Assembly (NCBI RefSeq): GCF_050948215.1
Contig: NW_027489012.1
Span: forward strand, 1 to 64,000
DNA from: Halictus rubicundus
Lineage: Eukaryota; Arthropoda; Insecta; Hymenoptera; Halictidae
DNA: 64,000 nucleotides
Direction of reading: 5' to 3'
In this document: positions 54,601 through 64,000 of the stretch, one piece after another
Position numbering within the stretch: the first letter of the stretch is position 1
How the letters are laid out: each line of letters starts with the position of its first letter
Notes under the pieces: model-generated
Database searches by the model: none
Told to the model about the DNA's origin: nothing
Seen by the model: the letters and a program-made list of their open reading frames with translations, nothing else
Made by a program: the position numbers and the translations under genes

Positions 54601-54650
54601 TAGGATAGGATAGAGGATAGGATAGGGTAGAGGATAGTTTAGGATAGAGG
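45681..54650 (+). repeat. Zone C: about 3.4-kb HOR in three partial copies
   Basis: Ordered rare variants recur about every 3.4 kb. GGATATGAATTAGG is at 46,106, 49,499 and 52,973. A GGGGATTGG block preceded by GATCGG is at 46,741, 50,124 and 53,608. A GATAGTATAG pair is at 47,569, 50,952 and 53,834. Copies one and two also share the A4 marker (45,688 and 49,071), the TGATACGG pair (47,030 and 50,413) and GAATGGGGATAGG (47,361 and 50,744), all at exactly 3,383 (199 times 17). The third copy lacks the A4 marker, the TGATACGG pair and GAATGGGG: its offset falls from 3,484 to 2,882, a loss of about 600 bp. A local 10-bp offset change near 46,106 equals two pentamers. Confidence 0.88.
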
Positions 54651-55529
54651 ATAGGATAGGGTAGAGGATAGGATAGGATAGAGGATAGGATAGGATAGGA
54701 TAGAGGATAGGATATGATAGAGGATACGATAGGATAGGATACAGGATAGGATACGATAGAGGATACGATAGGATACGATAGAGGATAGGATACGATAGAG
54801 GATACGATAGGATAGGATAGAGGATAGGATAGGATAGAGGATAGGATAGGATAGAGGATAGGATAGGGTAGAGGATAGGATAGGATAGAGGATAGGATAG
54901 GATAGATGATAGGATAGGATAGAGGATAGGATAAGATAGAGGATAGGATAGGATAGGATAGAGGATAGGATGGGATAGAGGATAGGATAGGATAGAGGGT
55001 AGGATAGGATAGAGGATAGGATAGGATAGAGGATAGGATAGGGTAGAGGATAGGATAGGATAGGATAGAGGATAGGATAGGATAGATGATAGGATAGGAT
55101 AGAGGATAGGATAAGACAGAGGATAGGATAGGATAGGATAGAGGATAGGATACGATAGAGGATACGATAGGATAGGATAGAGGATAGGATACGATAGAGG
55201 ATACGATAGGATAGGATAGAGGATAGGATACGATAGAGGATACGATAGGATAGAGGATAGGATACGATAGAGGATAGGATAGGATAGAGGATAGGAAAGG
55301 ATAGAGGATAGGATAGGATAGAGGATAGGATAAGATAGAGGATAGGATAGGATAGAGGATAGGATAGGATAAAGGATAGGATGGGATAGAGGATAGGATA
55401 GGATAGAGGATAGGATAGGATAGAGGATAGGATAGGATAGAGGATATGATAGGGTAGAGGATAGGATAGGATAGAGGATAGGATGGGATAGATGATAGGA
55501 TAGGATAGAGGATAGGATAAGATAGAGGA

Positions 55530-58500
55530 TAGGATAGGATAGGATAGAGGATAGGATGGGATAGAGGATAGGACAGGATAGAGGATAGGATAGGATAGAG
55601 GATAGGATAGGATAGAGGATAGGATAGGGTAGAGGATAGGATAGGATAGAGGATAGGATAGGATAGAGGATTGGATAGGATAGAGGATAGGATAAGATAG
55701 AGGATAGGATAGGATAGGATAGAGGATAGGATACGATAGAGGATACGATAGGATAGGATAGAGGATAGGATACGATAGAGGATACGATAGGATAGGATAG
55801 AGGATAGGATACGATAGAGGATACGATAAGGATAGGATAGAGGATAGGATAGGATAGAGGATAGGATAGGATAGAGGATAGGATAGGGTAGTGGATAGGA
55901 TAGGATAGAGGATAAGATAGGATAGATGATAGGATAGGATAGAGGATAGGATAAGATAGAGGATAGGATAGGATAGGATAGAGGATAGGATGGGATAGAG
56001 GATAGGATAGGATAGAGGATAGGACAGGATAGAGGATAGGATAGGATAGAGGATAGGATAGGGTAGAGGATAGTTTAAGATAGAGGATAGGATAGGGTAG
56101 ATGATAGGATAGGATAGAGGATAGGATAAGATAGAGGATAGGATAGGATAGGATAGAGGATAGGATACGATAGAGGATACGATAGGATAGGATAGAGGAT
56201 AGGATAGGATAGAGGATAGGATAGGATAGATGATAGGATAGGATAGAGGATAGGATAAGATAGAGGATACGATAGGATAGGATAGAGGATAGGATGGGAT
56301 AGAGGATAGGATAGGATAGAGGGTAGGATAGGATAGAGGATAGGATAGGATAGAGGATAGGATAGGGTAGAGGATAGGATAGGATAGGATAGAGGATAGG
56401 ATAGGATAGATGATAGGATAGGATAGAGGATAGGATAAGATAGAGGATAGGATAGGATAGGATAGAGGATAGGATACGATAGAGGATACGATAGGATAGG
56501 ATAGAGGATAGGATACGATAGAGGATACGATAGGATAGGATAGAGGATAGGATAGGATAGAGGATAGGATAGGATAGAGGGTAGGATAGGATAGAGGATA
56601 GGATAGGATAGAGGATAGGATAGGATAGAGGATAGGATAGGATAGGATAGAGGATAGGATACGATAGAGGATACGATAGGATAGGATAGAGGATAGGATA
56701 CGATAGAGGATACGATAGGATAGGATAGAGGATAGGATACGATAGAGGATACGATAGGATAGGATAGAGGATAGGATAGGATAGAGGATAGGATAGGATA
56801 GAGGATAGGATAGGGTAGAGGATAGGATAGGATAGAGGATAGGATAGGATAGATGATAGGATAGGATAGAGGATAGGATAAGATAGAGGATACGATAGGA
56901 TAGGATAGAGGATAGGATGGGATAGAGGATAGGATAGGATAGAGGGTAGGATAGGATAGAGGATAGGATAGGATAGAGGATAGGATAGGGTAGAGGATAG
57001 TTTAGGATAGAGGATAGGATAGGATAGATGATAGGATAGGATAGAGGATAGTATAAGATAGAGGATAGGATAGGATAGGATAGAGGATAGGATACGATAG
57101 AGGATACGATAGGATAGGATAGAGGATAGGATAGGATAGAGGATATGATAGGGTAGAGGATAGGATAGGATAGAGGATAGGATAGGATAGATGATAGGAT
57201 AGGATAGAGGATAGGATAAGATAGAGGATAGGATAGGATAGGATAGAGGATAGGATGGGATAGAGGATAGGACAGGATAGAGGATAGGATAGGATAGAGG
57301 ATAGGATAGGATAGAGGATAGGATAGGGTAGAGGATAGGATAGGATAGAGGATAGGATAGGATAGAGGATTGGATAGGATAGAGGATAGGATAAGATAGA
57401 GGATAGGATAGGATAGGATAGAGGATAGGATACGATAGAGGATACGATAGGATAGGATAGAGGATAGGATACGATAGAGGATACGATAGGATAGGATAGA
57501 GGATAGGATACGATAGAGGATACGATCGGATAGGATAGAGGATAGGATACGATAGAGGATACGATAAGGATAGGATAGAGGATAGGATAGGATAGAGGAT
57601 AGGATAGGATAGAGGATAGGATAGGATAGAGGATAGGATAGGATAGAGGATAGGATAGGATAGAGGATAGGATAGGATAGAGGATAGGATAGGATAGAGG
57701 ATAGGATAGGATAGAGGATAGGATAGGATAGAGGATAGGATAGGATAGAGGATAGGATAGGATAGAGGATAGGATAGGATAGAGGATAGGATAGGATAGA
57801 GGATAGGATAGGATAGAGGATAGGATAGGATAGAGGATAGGATAGGATAGGATAGAGGATAGGATACGATAGAGGATACGATAGGATAGGATAGAGGATA
57901 GGATACGATAGAGGATACGATAGGATAGGATAGAGGATAGGATACGATAGAGGATACGATAGGATAGGATAGAGGATAGGATAGGATAGAGGATAGGATA
58001 GGATAGAGGATAGGATAGGATAGAGGATAGGATAGGGTAGAGGATAGGATAGGATAGAAGATAGGATATGATAGATGATAGGATAGGATAGAGGATAGGA
58101 TAGGATAGAGGATAGGATAGGATAGAGGATAGGATAGGGTAGAGGATAGTTTAGGATAGAGGATAGGATAGGATAGATGATAGGATAGGATAGAGGATAG
58201 GATAAGATAGAGGGTAGGATAGGATAGGATAGAGGATAGGATACGATAGAGGATACGATAGGATAGGATAGAGGATAGGATACGATACAGGATACGATAG
58301 GATAGGATAGAGGATAGGATACGATAGAGGATACGATAGGATAGGATAGAGGATAGGATAGGATAGAGGATAGGATAGGATAGAGGATAGGATAGGATAG
58401 AGGATAGGATAGGATAGAGGATAGGATAGGATAGAGGATAGGATAGGATAGAGGATAGGATAGGATAGAGGATAGGATAGGATAGGATAGAGGATAGGAT

Positions 58501-60767
58501 GGGATAGAGGATAGGACAGGATAGAGGATAGGATAGGATAGAGGATAGGATAGGATAGAGGATAGGATAGGGTAGAGGATAGGATAGGATAGAGGATAGG
58601 ATAGGATAGAGGATTGGATAGGATAGAGGATAGGATAAGATAGAGGATAGGATAGGATAGGATAGAGGATAGGATACGATAGAGGATACGATAGGATAGG
58701 ATAGAGGATAGGATACGATAGAGGATACGATAGGATAGGATAGAGGATAGGATACGATAGAGGAAACGATAAGGATAGGATAGAGGATAGGATAGGATAG
58801 AGGATAGGATAGGATAGAGGATAGGATAGGGTAGTGGATAGGATAGGATAGAGGATAAGATAGGATAGATGATAGGATAGGATAGAGGATAGGATAAGAT
58901 AGAGGATAGGATAGGATAGGATAGAGGATAGGATGGGATAGAGGATAGGATAGGATAGAGGATAGGATAGGATAGAGGATAGGATAGGATAGAGGATAGG
59001 ATAGGGTAGAGGATAGTTTAAGATAGAGGATAGGATAGGGTAGATGATAGGATAGGATAGAGGATAGGATAAGATAGAGGATAGGATAGGATAGGATAGA
59101 GGATAGGATACGATAGAGGATACGATAGGATAGGATAGAGGATAGGATAGGATAGAGGATAGGATAGGATAGATGATAGGATAGGATAGAGGATAGGATA
59201 AGATAGAGGATACGATAGGATAGGATAGAGGATAGGATGGGATAGAGGATAGGATAGGATAGAGGGTAGGATAGGATAGAGGATAGGATAGGATAGAGGA
59301 TAGGATAGGGTAGAGGATAGGATAGGATAGGATAGAGGATAGGATAGGATAGATGATAGGATAGGATAGAGGATAGGATAAGATAGAGGATAGGATAGGA
59401 TAGGATAGAGGATAGGATACGATAGAGGATACGATAGGATAGGATAGAGGATAGGATACGATAGAGGATACGATAGGATAGGATAGAGGATAGGATAGGA
59501 TAGAGGATAGGATAGGATAGAGGGTAGGATAGGATAGAGGATAGGATAGGATAGAGGATAGGATAGGATAGAGGATAGGATAGGATAGGATAGAGGATAG
59601 GATACGATAGAGGATACGATAGGATAGGATAGAGGATAGGATACGATAGAGGATACGATAGGATAGGATAGAGGATAGGATACGATAGAGGATACGATAG
59701 GATAGGATAGAGGATAGGATAGGATAGAGGATAGGATAGGATAGAGGATAGGATAGGGTAGAGGATAGGATAGGATAGAGGATAGGATAGGATAGATGAT
59801 AGGATAGGATAGAGGATAGGATAAGATAGAGGATACGATAGGATAGGATAGAGGATAGGATGGGATAGAGGATAGGATAGGATAGAGGGTAGGATAGGAT
59901 AGAGGATAGGATAGGATAGAGGATAGGATAGGGTAGAGGATAGTTTAGGATAGAGGATAGGATAGGATAGATGATAGGATAGGATAGAGGATAGTATAAG
60001 GTAGAGGATAGGATAGGATAGGATAGAGGATAGGATACGATAGAGGATACGATAGGATAGGATAGAGGATAGGATAGGATAGAGGATATGATAGGGTAGA
60101 GGATAGGATAGGATAGAGGATAGGATAGGATAGATGATAGGATAGGATAGAGGATAGGATAAGATAGAGGATAGGATAGGATAGGATAGAGGATAGGATG
60201 GGATAGAGGATAGGACAGGATAGAGGATAGGATAGGATAGAGGATAGGATAGGATAGAGGATAGGATAGGGTAGAGGATAGGATAGGATAGAGGATAGGA
60301 TAGGATAGAGGATTGGATAGGATAGAGGATAGGATAAGATAGAGGATAGGATAGGATAGGATAGAGGATAGGATACGATAGAGGATACGATAGGATAGGA
60401 TAGAGGATAGGATAGGATAGAGGATAGGATAGGGTAGAGGATAGTTTAGGATAGAGGATAGGATAGGATAGATGATAGGATAGGATAGAGGATAGGATAA
60501 GATAGAGGGTAGGATAGGATAGGATAGAGGATAGGATACGATAGAGGATACGATAGGATAGGATAGAGGATAGGATACGATACAGGATACGATAGGATAG
60601 GATAGAGGATAGGATACGATAGAGGATACGATAGGATAGGATAGAGGATAGGATAGGATAGAGGATAGGATAGGATAGAGGATAGGATAGGATAGAGGAT
60701 AGGATAGGATAGAGGATAGGATAGGATAGAGGATAGGATAGGATAGAGGATAGGATAGGATAGAGGA
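55530..60767 (+). repeat. 2,943-bp tandem unit; second copy has lost 648 bp
   Basis: The first unit spans about 55,530-58,472 and the second about 58,473-60,767. Anchors at an offset of 2,943 are GGACAGG (55,572 and 58,515), GGGTAGTGGATAGG (GTGG at 55,891 and 58,834), the rare GTTTAAGATAG (56,073 and 59,016), GTTTAGG (57,000 and 59,943) and GGACAGG (57,271 and 60,214). After about 57,467 the partner offset drops to 2,295: GTTTAGG at 58,149 pairs with 60,444 and TACGATACAGG at 58,281 with 60,576. The 648 bp at 57,467-58,115, which include a run of almost pure consensus, are missing from the second copy. Few substitutions separate the copies, for example GTATAAGATAG near 57,052 against GTATAAGGTAG near 59,995. 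Confidence 0.88.
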
Positions 60768-63700
60768 TAGGATAGGATAGAGGATAGGATAGGATAGAGG
60801 ATAGGATAGGATAGAGGATAGGATAGGATAGAGGATAGGATAGGATAGAGGATAGGATAGGATAGAGGATAGGATAGGATAGGATAGAGGATAGGATACG
60901 ATAGAGGATACGATAGGATAGGATAGAGGATAGGATACGATAGAGGATACGATAGGATAGGATAGAGGATAGGATACGATAGAGGATACGATAGGATAGG
61001 ATAGAGGATAGGATAGGATAGAGGATAGGATAGGATAGAGGATAGGATAGGGTAGAGGATAGGATAGGATAGAGGATAGGATAGGATAGATGATAGGATA
61101 GGATAGAGGATAGGATAAGATAGAGGATAGGATAAGATAGAGGATAGGATAGGATAGGATAGAGGATAGGATGGGATAGAGGATAGGATAGGATAGGATA
61201 CGATAGAGGATACGATAGGATAGGATAGAGGATAGGATAGGATAGAGGATAGGATAGGATAGAGGATAGGATAGGATAGAGGATAGGATAGGATAGAGGA
61301 TAGGATAGGATAGAGGACAGGTTAGGATAGAGGATAGGATATGATAGAGGATAGGATAAGATAGAGGATAGGATAAGATAGGATAGAGGATAGGATACGA
61401 TAGAGGATACGATAGGATAGGATAGAGGATAGGATACGATGGAGGATACGATAGGATAGGATAGAGGATAGGATCGGATAGAGGATATGATAGGGGATTG
61501 GATAGGATAGAGGATAGGATAGGATAGAGGATAGGATAGGATAGAGGATAGGATACGATAGAGGATACGATAGGATAGGATAGAGGATAGGATAGGATAG
61601 AGGATAGGATAGGATAGAGGATAGGATAGGATAGAGGATAGGATAGGATAGAGGATAGGATAGGATAGAGGATAGGATGGGATAGAGGATAGGATAGGAT
61701 AGAGGGTAGGATAGGATAGAGGATAGGATAGGATAGAGGATAGGATAGGGTAGAGGATAGTTTAGGATAGAGGATAGGATAGGATAGATGATAGGATAGG
61801 ATAGAGGATAGGATAAGATAGAGGATAGGATAGGATAGGATAGAGGATAGGATACGATAGAGGATACGATAGGATAGGATAGAGGATAGGATACGATAGA
61901 GGATACGATAGGATAGGATAGAGGATAGGATACGATAGAGGATACGATAGGATAGGATAGAGGATAGGATACGATAGAGGATACGATAGGATAGGATAGA
62001 GGATAGGATAGGATAGAGGATAGGATAGGATAGAGGATAGGATAGGATAGAGGATAGGATAGGATAGAGGATAGGATAGGATAGAGGATAGGATAGGATA
62101 GAGGATAGGATAGGATAGAGGATAGGATAGGATAGAGGATAGGATAGGATAGGATAGAGGATAGGATACGATAGAGGATACGATAGGATAGGATAGAGGA
62201 TAGGATACGATAGAGGATACGATAGGATAGGATAGAGGATAGGATACGATAGAGGATACGATAGGATAGGATAGAGGATAGGATAGGATAGAGGATAGGA
62301 TAGGATAGAGGATAGGATAGGGTAGAGGATAGGATAGGATAGAGGATAGGATAGGATAGATGATAGGATAGGATAGAGGATAGGATAGGATAGAGGATAG
62401 GATAGGATAGAGGATAGGATAGGGTAGAGGATAGTTTAGGATAGAGGATAGGATAGGATAGATGATAGGATAGGATAGAGGATAGGATAAGATAGAGGAT
62501 AGGATAGGATAGGATAGAGGATAGGATACGATAGAGGATACGATAGGATAGGATAGAGGATAGGATACGCTACAGGATACGATAGGATAGGATAGAGGAT
62601 AGGATACGATAGAGGATACAATAGGATAGGATAGAGGATAGGATAGGATAGAGGATAGGATAGGATAGAGGATAGGATAGGATAGAGGATAGGATAGGAT
62701 AGAGGATAGGATAGGATAGAGGATAGGATAGGATAGAGGATAGGATAGGATAGAGGATAGGATAGGATAGAGGATAGGATAGGATAGAGGATAGGATAGG
62801 ATAGGATAGAGGATAGGATACGATAGAGGATACGATAGGATAGGATAGAGGATAGGATACGATAGAGGATACGATAGGATAGGATAGAGGATAGGATAGG
62901 ATAGAGGATAGGATAGGATAGAGGATAGGATAGGGTAGAGGATAGGATAGGATACAGGATAGGATAGGATAGATGATAGGATAGGATAGAGGATAGGATA
63001 AGATAGAGGATAGGATAAGATAGAGGATAGGATAGGATAGGATAGAGGATAGGATGGGATAGAGGATAGGATAGGATAGAGGGTAGGATAGGATTGAGGA
63101 TAGGATAGGATAGAGGATAGGATAGGGTAGAGGATAGGATAGGATAGAGGATAGGATAGGATAGATGATAGGATAGGATAGGGGATAGGATAAGATAGAG
63201 GATAGGATAGGATAGGATAGAGGATAGGATACGATAGAGGATACGATAGGATAGGATAGAGGATAGGATACGATAGAGGATACGATAGGATAGGATAGAG
63301 GATAGGATACGATAGAGGATACGATAGGATAGGATAGAGGATAGGATAGGATAGAGGATAGGATAGGATAGAGGATAGGATAGGATAGAGGATAGGATAG
63401 GATAGAGGATAGGATAGGATAGAGGACAGGTTAGGATAGAGGATAGGATATGATAGAGGATAGGATAAGATAGAGGATAGGATAAGATAGGATAGAGGAT
63501 AGGATACGATAGAGGATACGATAGGATAGGATAGAGGATAGGATACGATGGAGGATACGATAGGATAGGATAGGGGATAGGATCGGATAGAGGATATGAT
63601 AGGGGATTGGATAGGATAGAGGATAGGATAGGATAGAGGATAGGATAGGATAGAGGATAGGATACGATAGAGGATACGATAGGATAGGATAGAGGATAGG

Positions 63701-64000
63701 ATAGGATAGAGGATAGGATAGGATAGAGGATAGGATAGGATAGAGGATAGGATAGGGTAGAGGATAGTTTAGGATAGAGGATAGGATAGGATAGATGATA
63801 GGATAGGATAGAGGATAGGATACGATAGAGGATACGATAGGATAGGATAGAGGATAGGATACGATAGAGGATACGATAGGATAGGATAGAGGATAGGATA
63901 GGATAGAGGATAGGATAGGATAGAGGATAGGATAGGATAGAGGATAGGATAGGATAGAGGATAGGATAGGATAGAGGATAGGATAGGATAGAGGATAGGA
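60390..64000 (+). repeat. About 2-kb HOR at the right end of the window
   Basis: Continuing from the 2.9-kb unit, a unit of about 2 kb repeats. GTTTAGG at 60,444 pairs with 62,434 and TACGATACAGG at 60,576 with TACGCTACAGG at 62,566, both at 1,990. The offset then falls to 1,922 (four monomers) and 1,883 (one 39-bp sub-repeat), and rises to 2,109 for GAGGACAGGTTAGG (61,313 and 63,422), CGATGGAGG (61,437 and 63,546) and GGATCGG (61,471 and 63,580). It drops to 2,007 for GTTTAGG (61,760 and 63,767), a loss of 102 bp or six monomers. These steps show how copy number of short units alters HOR length. Confidence 0.85.
61845..62005 (+). repeat. Four consecutive 39-bp CpG-bearing sub-repeats (example)
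   Basis: The sub-repeat joins a 17-bp and a 22-bp monomer, each with a G-to-C change that turns TAGGATA into TACGATA, so the pair reads GGATACGATAGAGGATACG and then two plain pentamers. The 39-bp period recurs four times here. Runs of two or three are found near 45,160-45,260, 45,430-45,550, 48,410-48,510, 48,820-48,930, 52,530-52,640, 55,140-55,250, 55,730-55,830, 60,890-60,985 and 62,160-62,260. Because 39 is divisible by 3, these runs keep reading frame on the minus strand and give a 13-residue peptide repeat, unlike the 17-residue pattern elsewhere. Confidence 0.9.

Larger units (their letters stand above)
1..64000 (+). repeat. 17-bp satellite array, (GGATA)3GA, fills the whole window
   Basis: Every line of the window is built from the pentamer GGATA with a GA inserted after every third copy, giving a 17-bp monomer. 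Monomers with two pentamers (12 bp) or four pentamers (22 bp) are interspersed. The orientation never changes: I found no segment where the complementary TATCC-rich sequence lies on the given strand, and no non-repeat insertion. The consensus has 7 G, 7 A, 3 T and no C, so GC is about 41% with extreme strand asymmetry. Common point variants are GGATACGATA, GGATATGATA, GGATAAGATA, GATGATAGG, GAAGATAGG and GATAGTATAG. The array reaches both window edges, so its true length is unknown. No gene-like region exists anywhere, so the usual note on gene-free stretches applies to all 64 kb. Its role is unknown; a structural heterochromatin role is an inference from size and layout only. Confidence 0.98.
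54650..64000 (+). repeat. Zone D: homogenised HOR array with GATAGTTTAGG and 39-bp CpG sub-repeats
   Basis: This zone has the lowest variant diversity in the window. Diagnostic variants are GGGTAGAGGATAGTTTAGG (GTTT at 56,073, 57,000, 58,149, 59,016, 59,943, 60,444, 61,760, 62,434 and 63,767, with the first of this type at 54,637), GATGGGATAGAGG often followed by GGACAGG, and groups of two to four GGATACGATAGAGGATACG sub-repeats. Zone-A GATATTATAGG markers are absent; I saw none after 50,733. Long stretches are pure consensus, for example about 57,580-57,850 and 60,650-60,890. The array continues past the right window edge. Confidence 0.88.

Noticed and set aside
1..64000. GATA/GACA (Bkm-type) simple repeat or human-type GGAAT satellite
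   Set aside because: The unit is GGATA with a GA spacer at 17 bp; no run of GATA or GGAAT tetramers/pentamers in tandem was seen.
1..64000. CRISPR array, because short units repeat regularly
   Set aside because: There are no unique spacers; repeat and interval are the same satellite, and no cas-like genes occur.
1..64000. CENP-B box (TTCG....A..CGGG core)
   Set aside because: No sequence close to the core was noticed. C is too rare and TTCG was not seen in the rows read.
1..64000. Transposable elements, tRNA or rRNA genes hidden in the array
   Set aside because: Reading the whole window, every line keeps the GGATA pattern; no stretch of even about 40 bases of unrelated sequence was found.

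Overview
The whole 64,000-base window is one uninterrupted tandem satellite array. I see no gene, RNA gene, transposon, CRISPR array or other unique sequence in it. The monomer is 17 bp, best written as three GGATA pentamers followed by GA, always in the same orientation, so about 3,700 monomers fit. Less common monomers carry two or four pentamers (12 or 22 bp). The consensus on the given strand has 7 G, 7 A, 3 T and no C, so the strand is about 82% purine and every C is a derived variant. An array of this size and layering points to eukaryotic heterochromatin (centromeric, pericentromeric, subtelomeric or sex/B-chromosome type). I cannot name the taxon or the chromosome position.

Variant monomers are not random: they recur in fixed order and form higher-order repeats (HORs). 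Four zones can be separated by diagnostic variants. Zone A (about 1-39,800) carries GATATTATAGGAAAGAGG-type markers, with at least four HOR forms, A1-A4. Zone B (about 39,800-45,680) brings in GGATATGAATTAGG, GATGAAGGGATAGG and TGATACGGTAGACG. Zone C (about 45,680-54,650) is about 2.7 copies of a unit of about 3.4 kb. Zone D (about 54,650-64,000) is the most homogeneous, with 2-3 kb units marked by GATAGTTTAGG and a CpG-bearing 39-bp sub-repeat.

Duplications appear at several scales: 39, 68, 92, 380, 440, 476 and 855 bp, 1.76, 2.0, 2.3, 2.9, 3.4 and 4.29 kb, 8.3-8.7 kb, and dispersed copies 14.6 and 22 kb apart. Nearly all length differences between copies are sums of 5-bp pentamers or whole 12/17/22-bp monomers, as expected from unequal exchange or replication slippage in register.

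The minus strand is open in all three frames for long stretches (up to 2,465 codons), but this follows from the repeat. The unit lacks stop codons on that strand, and because 17 is not divisible by 3 every frame reads the same 17-residue Tyr/Pro/Ile/Leu/Ser peptide. I annotate none of these frames as genes. Block boundaries below were located by eye from variant markers and are usually good to some tens of bases.
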